A stretch of 64,000 nucleotides of DNA from VMCP01 sp965655465 (GCA_965655465.1 CBFHGY010000002.1:14511-78510); one strand, 5' to 3'; shown: positions 26,238 to 35,618, numbered from the stretch's first letter. The notes: a model not told the origin generated them from the letters alone. A program made the numbers and translations.

Positions 26238-27462
26238 GCACATAGCCGATCGCTTTTGCGATTATGCAAAAATCGATACCCAAAGCGACCCAGATAGTAC
26301 CACATTCCCGAGTACTGAAAAACAGAAAGACTTGAGCCGGGTATTGGTTCAAGAATTGTTAGAAATGGGTTTAGAAGATGCCCATTTAGACGAATACGGA
26401 TATGTATATGCAACGTTAAAATCCAATGTGGCTGCTACGGTTCCTACTTTGTGTTTTTGCGCGCACGTAGATACGTCTCCAGATTGTACCGGTGCTGATG
26501 TAAAGCCTATAATTCATAGGAATTATCAAGGTCAAGACTTGGTACTTCCCGATGATCCAAAACAAGTTATTCGTACTGCAGAACATCCGTATTTAAATCA
26601 GCGTATTGGCGACGATATCATTACAGCCTCTGGTACTACCTTATTAGGGGCAGACGATAAAGCGGGGGTAGCGGTGATTATGGATTTTGTGCAATTCATG
26701 CAAAACAATCCTCAACTGCCTCATGGCGATATTCGTATTTTATTTACACCTGATGAAGAAATTGGGCGAGGAGTTGATTATGTAAATATCGAAAAGTTAG
26801 CAGCAGAAGTGGGCTATACCCTAGACGGAGGTGTTCGCGGAAGTTATGAAGATGAAACCTTTAGTGCTGATGGTGCAACGGTGAATTTTTACGGCGTATC
26901 TGCTCATCCTGGTTATGCCAAGAACAAATTGGTTAATGCATTGAAAATTGCAGGTGACTTTTTAAGTCGATTCCCCAAAGATTCTTTCAGTCCTGAAACT
27001 ACTTCTGGACGGGAAGGCTTCGTACATCCGGTTACTATGGGTGGAGTAGCCGAACATGCTTGGGTTAAATTCATTGTGCGTGATTTTGAAACAGCAAAAT
27101 TGGCCGAACACGAAGCACGTTTAAAAGCGATTGCAGAAGATACCGTTTCAGATTATCCAGGCGCACGCATGGAAATGAGTACCGAGGAACAATATCGTAA
27201 TATGAAGGAAGTGGTGTCTTTGAGACCCGAAATTTCGGATTATGCGATAAAAGCCATAGAGATGGCAGGATTAAGTCCCAAATTAAGCAGTGCTAGAGGG
27301 GGAACCGACGGTTCTCGTTTAAGCTTTATGGGATTGCCCTGTCCGAATATTTTTACCGGAGAGATGGCATTTCATGGCAAACATGAATATGTAAGCGTTC
27401 AAGATATGGAAAAATCCCGCGAAGTGTTGGTACACCTCGCAGGATTATGGGCAGCTCATTAA
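26230..27462 (+). CDS. pepT: Peptidase T (tripeptidase, M20B)
   Basis: A 410-aa M20-family zinc aminopeptidase, the usual PepT length. Metal ligands: CAHVDTSPD (His, with catalytic Asp), LGADDKAG (bridging Asp), TPDEEIGRG (Glu/Glu), SAHPGYAKNK in the dimerisation domain, and MAFHGKHEYVS near the C-terminus (last His). It removes the N-terminal residue of tripeptides in the cytoplasm. It starts 8 bp inside the dehydrogenase gene. The stop overlaps the convergent desaturase 3' end by 4 bp. Confidence 0.94.
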   Translation: MNKHIADRFCDYAKIDTQSDPDSTTFPSTEKQKDLSRVLVQELLEMGLEDAHLDEYGYVYATLKSNVAATVPTLCFCAHVDTSPDCTGADVKPIIHRNYQGQDLVLPDDPKQVIRTAEHPYLNQRIGDDIITASGTTLLGADDKAGVAVIMDFVQFMQNNPQLPHGDIRILFTPDEEIGRGVDYVNIEKLAAEVGYTLDGGVRGSYEDETFSADGATVNFYGVSAHPGYAKNKLVNALKIAGDFLSRFPKDSFSPETTSGREGFVHPVTMGGVAEHAWVKFIVRDFETAKLAEHEARLKAIAEDTVSDYPGARMEMSTEEQYRNMKEVVSLRPEISDYAIKAIEMAGLSPKLSSARGGTDGSRLSFMGLPCPNIFTGEMAFHGKHEYVSVQDMEKSREVLVHLAGLWAAH

Positions 27463-28559
27463 GCGAGTTGCCCGATTTCTTTTAAGTGCATAAAGTGTGA
27501 GCGTACCGCCTTGAAAAAGGTTGGTACCTCATTGTATTTTACATTGAATTCAGCACAGGTCTTCTTTACAATCTCATTAATATTGGGATAGTGAATATGG
27601 CTGATTTTGGGAAATAAGTGGTGTTCTACTTGGAAATTTAATCCGCCTAACAACCAGGTTAAGACTTTGCTTTTGGTACTGAAGTTTGAAGTTGTGCGAA
27701 TTTGGTGGGTAGCCCAATCGTCTTGAACGCGAATAGCATCTAATTCAACTTGTGCGGTTTTCGCTTCAGCGGCATCAGTAACAAAATGGATGTCTTCAAC
27801 AACGTGTGCCAATTGAAATACCACGGTGATGCATATTCCCGTAATCAGGGCCATTAGAAGGTAACCTAAAACAGCGGTTTTAAAGCCTATGAAGTAGGCA
27901 GGGAATAATACGAATATAAAGACGTACACCAATTTTGCTGCCCAGAATTCAAAATGCTTCCATGCGTTGAGTTTATTCTTAAAAGGGCGGTCTACTACTT
28001 TACCTGTGAAATACTTTTTAAAATCTTGCATGTAAATCCAAGCTAAATAAGCAACAGTATATAAAGGCATTCCATAAATATGTTGGTACTTATGAAACCA
28101 AAGTTTCTTTTTTGCGGTATTTACGCGCAAAAGGGGCCAAAGATCAATGTCGTCATCAACGCCCTCAATATTGGTAAAACTGTGATGCACCACATTGTGC
28201 TTTTCAGCCCATAGAAACGCATTACCTCCGAGCAGATTCAGTGAATTTGCCATTGCTTTATTTATCCATGTATGTTTCGAGTAACTGCCATGTGCTCCAT
28301 CGTGCATTACATTAAATCCAATTCCTGCAAAAGAAAGTCCCATTATGGCATAGGCTAAATAAATCCATGCATTTTCAGGGTGCAATGCTAAAATCATCAC
28401 ATAACATCCAATGAGGGTTGCAAATAAAATAATCGTTTTCCAGTACAACTTCCAGTTTCCAGTAGGTTGAATATTATTATCACTGAAATAGTCGTTGATT
28501 CTGTTTCTCAAGGTAGAGAAAAATTCGCCGTTACGGCCTTCAAATCGAATAGGTGTCAT
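27459..28559 (-). CDS. Front-end fatty acid desaturase (acyl-lipid / linoleoyl-CoA type)
   Basis: A 366-aa membrane di-iron desaturase with the three histidine boxes HDGAHG, HNVVHHSFTN (HxxxHH) and QVEHH. The last, with Gln in place of the first His, is typical of front-end (delta-5/delta-6) desaturases. Four or more membrane segments surround the boxes. No fused cytochrome b5 domain is present, so an external ferredoxin or similar donor is needed. It introduces cis double bonds into membrane acyl chains and may help in cold adaptation. It is a single gene. Confidence 0.9.
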   Translation of the reverse strand: MTPIRFEGRNGEFFSTLRNRINDYFSDNNIQPTGNWKLYWKTIILFATLIGCYVMILALHPENAWIYLAYAIMGLSFAGIGFNVMHDGAHGSYSKHTWINKAMANSLNLLGGNAFLWAEKHNVVHHSFTNIEGVDDDIDLWPLLRVNTAKKKLWFHKYQHIYGMPLYTVAYLAWIYMQDFKKYFTGKVVDRPFKNKLNAWKHFEFWAAKLVYVFIFVLFPAYFIGFKTAVLGYLLMALITGICITVVFQLAHVVEDIHFVTDAAEAKTAQVELDAIRVQDDWATHQIRTTSNFSTKSKVLTWLLGGLNFQVEHHLFPKISHIHYPNINEIVKKTCAEFNVKYNEVPTFFKAVRSHFMHLKEIGQLA

Positions 28560-28651
28560 AGGTAAATAATCTCAAATTTACGATAAATCTTTAGTGTATT
28601 AACATTACACACGGAGATTTTTCGCTGGGGTGATTTTGTTTTAGTTTTGAT

Positions 28652-29122
28652 TTAAGGTTTATTTAAGTAGGCTCCGTACATCCAAACTAGTTTTTCTTGC
28701 GCACGAATATAATCGCTCATTAATGCGTTAGTACCTTCATCTTCAATCTCTGCCGAGTCGGTGAGGATTTTCCGTTGAGCGTGAATAAGTACTTCGAAAG
28801 AATCTAAAATATGCATCACACAATCGGTTCCTTGTTGAACATTTTTCGCCGACTGAATTTTGGAATGCGCGATATAATCTTCAAACGTATGCAGGGGGGT
28901 ACCTCCAAGGGTTAAAATACGTTCGGCAATTTCATCTATTTTTAACAACAGATCGTTGTACAGTTCTTCAAATTTCAAATGAAGTTCAAAAAATTTCTCG
29001 CCTCGAATATTCCAATGAAATCCGCGGGTGTTTTGATAAAAAACCATATAGTTAGCCAACAATCCATTCAAATCTTGGCATAAGGCCTCACTTTTTTGGG
29101 GGTGTAATCCGATTTTGTTCAT
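28652..29122 (-). CDS. dps: Dps-family ferritin-like DNA-protection protein
   Basis: I place the start at ATG 29122 (156 aa; MNKIGLHPQK). A start 5 codons upstream at 29137 is less like homologues. Ferroxidase-site residues are in TRGFHWNIRGEKFFELHLKFEELY (His, then Glu residues) and KIDEIAERIL (Asp/Glu). The two long helices on each side fit a 12-mer Dps. It stores iron and consumes hydrogen peroxide to shield DNA. A 315-bp spacer with a striking inverted repeat lies upstream. Confidence 0.9.
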   Translation of the reverse strand: MNKIGLHPQKSEALCQDLNGLLANYMVFYQNTRGFHWNIRGEKFFELHLKFEELYNDLLLKIDEIAERILTLGGTPLHTFEDYIAHSKIQSAKNVQQGTDCVMHILDSFEVLIHAQRKILTDSAEIEDEGTNALMSDYIRAQEKLVWMYGAYLNKP

Positions 29123-29437
29123 GATCCAAATTTCCACTTATTAGTTAGTACCACCAAACCTGAAATAGGCTTGTGTGACGAATATTACCAAAAGATGTGC
29201 ATCGATTTTTTGCAAAAAATCCAACCCATTAAAGAGTTTCTTCGCAGGGAATACGCAAACGCATGATCTTGTAAACTTTAGGACATCATAGGTACGGATA
29301 TCCAATTTTATGTGAATGTAAAATGAGCTGTAGTGCGATTGAATGTACATACTTATGAGTACGTAACAATGGATCTAATAGATCTGAATGTTACATACTC
29401 AGTTTATATGTTGTACAGCCAATAATGGGTTTTAACG
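29123..29437. other. 315-bp spacer between the DUF2892 gene and dps
   Basis: No convincing gene is seen; a 69-codon reading frame here lacks any family feature. The spacer should contain the dps promoter and holds a 44-nt inverted repeat at 29357-29400, listed separately. Confidence 0.5.
29357..29400. repeat. 44-nt imperfect inverted repeat upstream of dps
   Basis: The left arm reads GAGTACGTAACAATGGATCT. The right arm is its near-exact inverse, with a C/T change and a 2-3 nt difference in the middle, and the loop is AAT. No T-run follows on either strand, so it is more like an operator or an RNA hairpin than a terminator. It lies 37 bp after the DUF2892 stop. Confidence 0.6.
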
Positions 29438-29641
29438 TTATTTCTTTTTTAGGGTACTGATTCCAAATGGAAGGTATAACGGGCATGTGCGCACGGTAGC
29501 GGTGATTAAAAAGATTGCTGCAATGATACCACTAATGATAGCGGCAGTTCCGCTAATTCTGGAAGTGGCAATTAAAGTTGCAAGAACGGCAGCAACGCCA
29601 ATACGAAATAGGCGATCGATGTTTCCAATATTTGTTTTCAT
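29438..29641 (-). CDS. DUF2892 small inner-membrane protein
   Basis: A 67-aa protein with the DUF2892 pattern: MKTNIGNIDRLFRIGVAAVL at the start, a second helix (IISGIIAAIFLITATV), then the short TRTCPLYLPFG-like end (here VRTCPLYLPFGIST). The family has two membrane helices and often accompanies rhodanese domains; no such domain is here. It is separated by 18 bp from the large AsmA-like gene on the same strand. Function unknown. Confidence 0.85.
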   Translation of the reverse strand: MKTNIGNIDRLFRIGVAAVLATLIATSRISGTAAIISGIIAAIFLITATVRTCPLYLPFGISTLKKK

Positions 29642-29659
29642 AGGTTAAAATTAAAGTAA

Positions 29660-32482
29660 TTATTTCAATTTTGCTTCTTGTTGGGCCTTAGCATCGTCAA
29701 TTATTTTTTGGGATCTACTTAGGGTTTCCTGTTCTAAGGCATCGGCTTTTGAATTGGCCTCGGCTTCAATTTTGTCGGCTTTGGCGTACCCTTCTTTGCG
29801 CAAACTTTCAGCTTTTTTCTGTGCTTGTTCCTGGGCTTTTTTACCTGCCTTTTCTGCCGCTAATTTCTCTAAAGTATTGCGAGCTTTGGCCGTTAGCGCA
29901 TCTATTTCGGCCTTTGATTTATCTAAAGTAGCCTGTACCAATTTGTCGGTTTCTTTACGCGTATTTTCTGCGAGTGCCTTACCTTCGGCACGCAATTTAT
30001 CGGCTTGCACTTTGGCTTCTGCGCGCAATTGTGCCGCTTTGGCTTCTGCTTCTTCTATCGACTTATCTGCGATTTTATTCGCTTCTTTTTTAACTTCATC
30101 TACCGCCTTTTCCTTGTATTCCTCCACTACTTTCATGCCTAATTGTTTCCAATCAATTTGTAATTTTGGTTTCGAGCTGGGTCCTGTGATTGACATCGGT
30201 ACTGCTTTGCCTTGTGTGTAGAAATACCCCTTAAAGTCTAAATTTTGATCCAAATCTACATTTCCACTGAACGCCATTTTAGCCCCTTCGTAAATATCTA
30301 AGCGGATGCTATCTTTGAGTGATAATTTTCCATCGTCGATGGAAAAACCCATCTTCCCGGGCTTGATTTTTACCTCTTGCATTTTACTTGAATTCCATTT
30401 GAATTGATCAAATACTTGCTTTAACCAATCCGGAGATTTGAGTTTTTGGGCCTCGGTTACAGCCAATAAACCATCAGCAGAAAGACTTTGCATATCTACA
30501 CCTAGATCTTCGGTTAAGTTGCTAAGGAATTCGATATTCATATTAAAAGGGGCGTCTAGGTCTTTCAAAATAGGCGCATAGGTTTCCAACATAGTAAACT
30601 GACCAGTTATGTTTTTTGGGATTAAATTTTGCAAGGAGAGTTTACTATTGATTTGAGGTTTTCCGCCTTCGAAATAGGCGTATTTTGTGCTGAAATTGAT
30701 TTTACTTCCCCAAATTTCTGCGGCGATTGGATCGATATCGAGTTTTCCTTCTTTAATATGGATTTTGGCTTCGCATGATTTCAGTTGGTAGCTATCGTAT
30801 AATAGTTCTCCAATTTTACCTTGGAAAATCAGGTCTAGATTTTCTGGAATTTGTGGTGCTGCCATGGCAGCGGTATCGCTCTCCGGCGATGCTTCGCTGT
30901 TTGTTTCGCTTGCAGGCATCCATTCATTCAAGTCGATGCGGGGGCTATTAATTCGTAAGGCACCGCTTAAGGTTTCTCCATTTAATGCATAAGCAATAAG
31001 GTTGTCTAAGCGTCCTTCGCTGATTTCTACCGAGGAGGAACCATAACGAATTATAGAGGGCGTAATTTTGAATGCGCTAGGGGTGGCTTGCATATTGAAG
31101 GTTTTGATGTCTGTTTGAAGCAAACCTGGTGCGCTGTATCGGAAGCCTGTCAAACCTAATGAGCCTTCTGCTTTGAGGTCGTCAAATTTCTGTTTTTCGA
31201 TATCGGCATAATGTCCGTCAAAAACCAAACCTGCAGCAACTTGTCCCGAAATATGTACCCCCGAATCTAATGGCAAGAGATCCTTCCAGTCGTCAAGATT
31301 CATGTTAGCGGCAATTTCTCCTCGGGCGTAAGGACTAGAAATGGGATTGGTGGTGTATAAACTCATTTTGAAGGGATCTTTACCCAAATTCAAGCTGAAA
31401 TTCTTTAAATCGACCGTGGTGTGATCGGGATCACCATCTTCATTGGTGAGTCGAAAATCCACATTAATGCCACTAACCGATTTGGGTAAATCGGGATATT
31501 GGAATTGGGCATTTTCAACGGTTAAATGCATTTTGGTTTGGGGCATTCTTAGATCATCCATGATTCCTTTGATTGCCATATCAAATGCCATTTTACCACT
31601 TGCTTTTACTTGTTGGAAATCGCTGGTATAGCAACCTGGAACCGCAGAAAGTAAGGATTTGAATTCAGAATTTGGAACATGGATTTGAAGATCCATATCC
31701 ATATTTTCATCGTTCATTTGTACCCAACCTTTCATTTCCATAGGAAGTTCATTCAATTTGGCTTCCAAAGGTTCAAAACCAAAGCGGAACTTTTCTAAGT
31801 CCATTTGTATGTCGCTTTTCAGGTCCAATTTTGCCTTTGAAACCAAAGTCATCCCGTCGTAACTCATATCCATGGATTGGGTAGTGAAATGACTGATTAA
31901 GGTAAAAATATCGTTAGAGAAATCTCCTTCAGCATTAAAATCAGCATCTGCTGCCTCGAAGTCAACCCCCATACTCGCATCGCGATAGCGGATATGTGCA
32001 TTTTCTACGATTATCTCATTTAAAGCCAGAGAAATCGGAGCTCCACTGGTATCAACGGGTGCTACCACACCCGTATCAGCAGGCACAATATCGTAGTTTG
32101 CACGCCCGCTTTTCAGCACATGCACGTACATCTGAGGCTTGTTGAGGTATATTTTTTTTATCTTTATTGGGTCCGTATCTGATAATAAGGAAGCAATATC
32201 AATGGTAATTCGGAAATTGTCCGTTTTAAACAACGTGTCATTTGCAAAGGAATCAATTCCTACCACACTTAATTGGTTCACACTCACCGATAGATTAGGA
32301 AAGTTTCGAATGAGACTCAAGCTCAAATCATCGTCAAAACTAATTTTTGCAGTTACCGATTCCGAGGCGGTCTGTTTGGCCAAAGCTAAAATCTTGCCTT
32401 TGAAAGCTAATGGTAGCGTTAAAAGAATAATAAAGACCACCAAAAGCAAACCACTGAAACGTATCAACCACTTTTTCATCAT
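29660..32482 (-). CDS. AsmA-family-like envelope protein with Ala/Lys coiled-coil tail
   Basis: I choose the ATG pair at 32482/32479 (about 940 aa; MMKKWLIRFSGLLLVVFIIL). A longer reading from 32650 adds a basic leader without family features. One N-terminal membrane helix is followed by an AsmA-like domain (NLSVSVNQLSVVGID, IASLLSDTDPIKIKKIYLNKP). Long repetitive beta-strand regions (~100-760) and an AsmA_2-type C-terminal section with GNVDLDQNLDFKGYF come next. The last ~150 residues are a charged Ala/Lys/Glu coiled coil (EAEAKAAQLRAEAKVQADKL). AsmA-like proteins bridge the periplasm and move phospholipids or affect outer-membrane assembly. The long coiled-coil tail is unusual. Confidence 0.83.
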   Translation of the reverse strand: MMKKWLIRFSGLLLVVFIILLTLPLAFKGKILALAKQTASESVTAKISFDDDLSLSLIRNFPNLSVSVNQLSVVGIDSFANDTLFKTDNFRITIDIASLLSDTDPIKIKKIYLNKPQMYVHVLKSGRANYDIVPADTGVVAPVDTSGAPISLALNEIIVENAHIRYRDASMGVDFEAADADFNAEGDFSNDIFTLISHFTTQSMDMSYDGMTLVSKAKLDLKSDIQMDLEKFRFGFEPLEAKLNELPMEMKGWVQMNDENMDMDLQIHVPNSEFKSLLSAVPGCYTSDFQQVKASGKMAFDMAIKGIMDDLRMPQTKMHLTVENAQFQYPDLPKSVSGINVDFRLTNEDGDPDHTTVDLKNFSLNLGKDPFKMSLYTTNPISSPYARGEIAANMNLDDWKDLLPLDSGVHISGQVAAGLVFDGHYADIEKQKFDDLKAEGSLGLTGFRYSAPGLLQTDIKTFNMQATPSAFKITPSIIRYGSSSVEISEGRLDNLIAYALNGETLSGALRINSPRIDLNEWMPASETNSEASPESDTAAMAAPQIPENLDLIFQGKIGELLYDSYQLKSCEAKIHIKEGKLDIDPIAAEIWGSKINFSTKYAYFEGGKPQINSKLSLQNLIPKNITGQFTMLETYAPILKDLDAPFNMNIEFLSNLTEDLGVDMQSLSADGLLAVTEAQKLKSPDWLKQVFDQFKWNSSKMQEVKIKPGKMGFSIDDGKLSLKDSIRLDIYEGAKMAFSGNVDLDQNLDFKGYFYTQGKAVPMSITGPSSKPKLQIDWKQLGMKVVEEYKEKAVDEVKKEANKIADKSIEEAEAKAAQLRAEAKVQADKLRAEGKALAENTRKETDKLVQATLDKSKAEIDALTAKARNTLEKLAAEKAGKKAQEQAQKKAESLRKEGYAKADKIEAEANSKADALEQETLSRSQKIIDDAKAQQEAKLK

Positions 32483-32623
32483 ACAACGAAAATACAATTT
32501 TTGCCTAAGTTTTGTTAAAGGTATACAGGTACAATTGACGAATTTCGCAAAAAATCGCTGAAGAAGTTTTTGCATTTTACGTAACTTCGCTCGTATAAAC
32601 TTAGAATTAATATAAAGAATCTT

Positions 32624-33058
32624 ATGATAACCGGACTTACACACATGCACTCATTACTACGTTGGGTGATTTTAGTTTTATTGGTAATTACCCTTGTAAG
32701 AGCATTTACAGGGAAATCGGGAAAAGAAGCACGTTACTTAACCATTATTTCTCATATCATGTTGCTAATTGGTTTGGCACAATGGTTCATGGGAAATTGG
32801 GGCTTGAAATTGATTCAAGAAAACGGCATGGGCGCGGTGATGAAAGCTTCTGCGCAACGCTTTTTCGTGATTGAACATACCTTAACCATGATTATAGCGA
32901 TCGTGTTGATTACCATGGGTGGTGTATTCATCCGTAAAGGTAAAGCCTCTGCGAAATGGTTATATGTGGCAGCTTTGGTTCTAATCCTCTCTCGCATTCC
33001 TTGGCCATTTATGGCAGACGGCATCGCACGGGGTTGGTTTCCAGGAATGGGTGTATAA
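32624..33058 (+). CDS. Four-helix membrane protein, function unknown
   Basis: A 144-aa hydrophobic protein with about four membrane helices (12-28, 41-58, 84-104, 113-128). Conserved-looking His residues are in THMHSLLRW, ISHIM and VIEHTLTM. This layout of membrane helices with His could bind heme or metal, but I do not recognise the family. It is divergent from the AsmA-like gene and ends 24 bp before a strong terminator. Confidence 0.7.
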   Translation: MITGLTHMHSLLRWVILVLLVITLVRAFTGKSGKEARYLTIISHIMLLIGLAQWFMGNWGLKLIQENGMGAVMKASAQRFFVIEHTLTMIIAIVLITMGGVFIRKGKASAKWLYVAALVLILSRIPWPFMADGIARGWFPGMGV

Positions 33059-33081
33059 CTAGAAGCCTTTAGTTTTTATCG

Positions 33082-33109
33082 AAAGGTCCCTGTTAAGGGA
33101 CCTTTTTTT
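33082..33109 (+). terminator. Rho-independent terminator
   Basis: The hairpin AAAGGTCCCT/AGGGACCTTT is followed by a T-run. It closes the four-helix membrane-protein gene. A TATTTTTG element (33112-33119) directly after it is a likely -7 element for the protease gene. Confidence 0.85.
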
Positions 33110-33140
33110 ATTATTTTTGGAATCAAATTTATCGCAAATT

Positions 33141-34574
33141 ATGAAGAATATTTCGTGGATCGGGATAGGAGCCTTGGCATTTGTTTCGGGCTATGCGGGC
33201 TCTTGGTTTAATCAAAAAACCAGTGACTCAAATTCAACTAAATTGCGGATCGCAAGCGAATCATCCAGCATTCCAACGCGGACGGCTTCCAACGGTTTGG
33301 CCTTACAATCTTTTGAAGATGCTAGCGCTCTATCTACTCCTACAGTAGTATTTATTAAAACCATCTCAACCGTTCGATATGAGAGTCCTTTTGGGTTGTT
33401 TTGGGATTTCGATCCCTTTGGAAGTCGCGGAAAGGCCTCCTCTACGGGTAGTGGAGTTATTGTAAGTCCGGATGGATATATCGTAACCAACAATCATGTA
33501 ATTCAAGGTGCCGAGCAAATTGCAGTGGTTCTGAATAAAGACAAAAGGGAATACAAGGCGGAGGTAATTGGCACGGATCCAAGTTCGGACTTAGCGTTGA
33601 TTAAAATTGATAAAAAAGATTTACCGGCCATTGTTTTTGGCAATTCAGATAAGGTGAATGTAGGTGAATGGGTACTCGCAGTAGGGAATCCCTTTAATCT
33701 AACCAGTACAGTAACTGCAGGTATTGTAAGTGCCAAAGGAAGGAATATCAATATTGTAAAAAATCAATTCCCCATTGAAAGTTTCATTCAAACAGATGCT
33801 GCTATCAATCCGGGGAATTCGGGCGGTGCACTGGTAAACCTCAGAGGGGAATTGGTAGGAATTAATACTGCGATTCAGTCCAATACAGGAAGTTATGCAG
33901 GTTATGGATTTGCCATTCCGAGCAATATTGTTCAGAAAATAGTTACGGATTTTATAGAAAAAGGAGAGGTTTTGCGGGCCTTCACCGGCTTCGAAATTGC
34001 GGCCTTGAGCGCTGAAGAAATGCAATCCATGAATTTGGAGAAAGAGCCTGTAAAAATCCGCAGTGTCTTAGAAGGTAGTGCGGCTGAAAAAGCGGGACTC
34101 AAAGCAGGGGATATCATCATCAAAATGGGAAATATTGACATCGACGGTCGGTCGAGCTATGATGAATTCTTGGCCTATCAAAGGCCGAATAATGTGGTAA
34201 ATCTATCCATTTTACGCGATGGAAAAGAGCGCAAGATTAGTCTGAGTTTGATTGATGGTAAAGTGCAACGCGAATTGATGATGCGGGGCTTGGTAAGCAG
34301 CAAATATTTAGGTGCTGATTTTCAAGCATTAAATGCCACAGACAAGGGAAAACTGCGAATTTCTTCCGGAATTCGAATTTTGAATATCCGAAGAGGGGGG
34401 GCGATTTCTCAAATGGGATTGGGAAATGGATTCGTAATATTAAAGTATAATGGGAAAGTGTATCAAGAGCCGGAAGATCTCATCGCAGCAATGGAAGGTA
34501 GTAGCGGCAGTATGAAAATAGAAGGCGTTGATGCCAACGGAAATCAACAATCTTTTTCATTTTTCCGGTATTAA
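33141..34574 (+). CDS. HtrA/DegP-type periplasmic serine protease
   Basis: I choose the ATG at 33141 (477 aa), which opens a signal/anchor segment (ISWIGIGALAFVSGYAG); 33117 is a less likely start. The trypsin-like domain carries the His in TNNHVIQG, the Asp in GTDPSSDLALIKI and the Ser in NPGNSGGALV. Two PDZ domains follow (~285-375 and ~395-475). The family degrades and refolds misfolded envelope proteins. It stands as a single gene after a terminator. Confidence 0.93.
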   Translation: MKNISWIGIGALAFVSGYAGSWFNQKTSDSNSTKLRIASESSSIPTRTASNGLALQSFEDASALSTPTVVFIKTISTVRYESPFGLFWDFDPFGSRGKASSTGSGVIVSPDGYIVTNNHVIQGAEQIAVVLNKDKREYKAEVIGTDPSSDLALIKIDKKDLPAIVFGNSDKVNVGEWVLAVGNPFNLTSTVTAGIVSAKGRNINIVKNQFPIESFIQTDAAINPGNSGGALVNLRGELVGINTAIQSNTGSYAGYGFAIPSNIVQKIVTDFIEKGEVLRAFTGFEIAALSAEEMQSMNLEKEPVKIRSVLEGSAAEKAGLKAGDIIIKMGNIDIDGRSSYDEFLAYQRPNNVVNLSILRDGKERKISLSLIDGKVQRELMMRGLVSSKYLGADFQALNATDKGKLRISSGIRILNIRRGGAISQMGLGNGFVILKYNGKVYQEPEDLIAAMEGSSGSMKIEGVDANGNQQSFSFFRY

Positions 34575-34722
34575 TCGTTGCTTTACTTTTGGGAAATTCG
34601 TATTTGCGAAAATTTAAATTCGATGTAAGTCGAGCGGCGTGATGGTACCCCAATGGTTACTGGGCCATAATTGTCGAGATTACTTCCCCCGAAAGGCCTG
34701 ATGCGATGCCAGAGGAAGGTTG

Positions 34723-34730
34723 TATCTTTG
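34723..34730 (+). promoter_or_regulatory. Bacteroidota -7 element (TATCTTTG) before kdsA
   Basis: TATCTTTG is an exact TAnnTTTG match, only 6 bp before the kdsA ATG. The transcript would start at or just before the start codon, giving an almost leaderless mRNA. No -33 TTTG at good spacing was seen, so the call is tentative. Confidence 0.45.
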
Positions 34731-34736
34731 TAAGCT

Positions 34737-35549
34737 ATGATGCCCGCAATTCCTTTATTGAAACATACCGATTCGTCGAACTTCTTTATTTTGGCCGGAC
34801 CCTGCGCCATTGAAGGCAGAGATATGGCTTTTGAAATAGCAGAAGCACTCGTAAAATTGAGCGAAGACCTATCTATACCTTTGGTTTTTAAAGGATCCTA
34901 CCGCAAAGCAAATCGCTCGCGTTTAGATTCGTTCACCGGCATTGGTGATGAAACCGCGTTGAAGATTCTAGCAGAAGTAAGGTCTCATTTTCAAATTCCG
35001 GTAGTTACCGATATTCATGAGTCGCACGAAGCAGCTATGGCGGCGGAATATGTGGATGTATTGCAAATACCGGCATTTTTATTTCGTCAAACAGAATTAC
35101 TGGTTGCAGCCGCTGCAACGGGCAAGTTCATCAACATCAAAAAGGGGCAATTTGCAGCAGCAGGAGCCATGCAACATGCCCTGGTAAAGTGCGCAGAATC
35201 CGGTAATTCGAACGTGATGTTAACCGATAGGGGAAATAGTTTTGGTTATACAGATTTGGTGGTAGATTTCAGAAATATTCCCGAAATGCAGTCTTTTGGA
35301 GCTCCCGTAATTATGGATATAACCCATAGTTTACAGCAACCCAATCAACAATCTGGAGTAACAGGGGGCAAGCCGCAGCTTATTGAAACCATTGCCAAAG
35401 CGGCTGTTGCTGTTGGGGTAGATGGTTTATTCATAGAGACCCATCCCAATCCTACGGAAGCAAAATCAGACGGTGCCAATATGTTGCCCTTGGCACAAAT
35501 GCGCGGTTTGATGGAACGCTTAATCCGTGTGCGTCAGGCAATCGTTTAA
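34737..35549 (+). CDS. kdsA: 3-deoxy-8-phosphooctulonate (KDO-8-P) synthase
   Basis: A 270-aa KdsA: FILAGPCAIEGRDMA, FKGSYRKANRSRLDSF, VVTDIHESHEA, LQIPAFLFRQTELL, INIKKGQFAA, MLTDRGNSFGY, MDITHSLQQP and IETHPNPTEAKSDG. It condenses phosphoenolpyruvate with arabinose-5-phosphate for LPS core KDO. The Cys in GPCAIE is the metal ligand of the metal-dependent class (as in Aquifex), where E. coli KdsA has Asn in GGMNVLE. The gene stands alone and ends 119 bp before a convergent gene. Confidence 0.96.
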   Translation: MMPAIPLLKHTDSSNFFILAGPCAIEGRDMAFEIAEALVKLSEDLSIPLVFKGSYRKANRSRLDSFTGIGDETALKILAEVRSHFQIPVVTDIHESHEAAMAAEYVDVLQIPAFLFRQTELLVAAAATGKFINIKKGQFAAAGAMQHALVKCAESGNSNVMLTDRGNSFGYTDLVVDFRNIPEMQSFGAPVIMDITHSLQQPNQQSGVTGGKPQLIETIAKAAVAVGVDGLFIETHPNPTEAKSDGANMLPLAQMRGLMERLIRVRQAIV

Positions 35550-35618
35550 GGAATTTTATGGGTATATACCGGTTGTATTCCTAAAGGGACTATCGATAAA
35601 AATTTCCCCAAGAAATAA

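Noticed and set aside
29141..29350. 69-codon frame upstream of dps
   Set aside because: No family features, no start signal, and it lies in the dps regulatory spacer.
33061..33140. A small RNA gene in the terminator/promoter spacer
   Set aside because: The stem-loop with a T-run is fully explained as a terminator, and the next element as a promoter.
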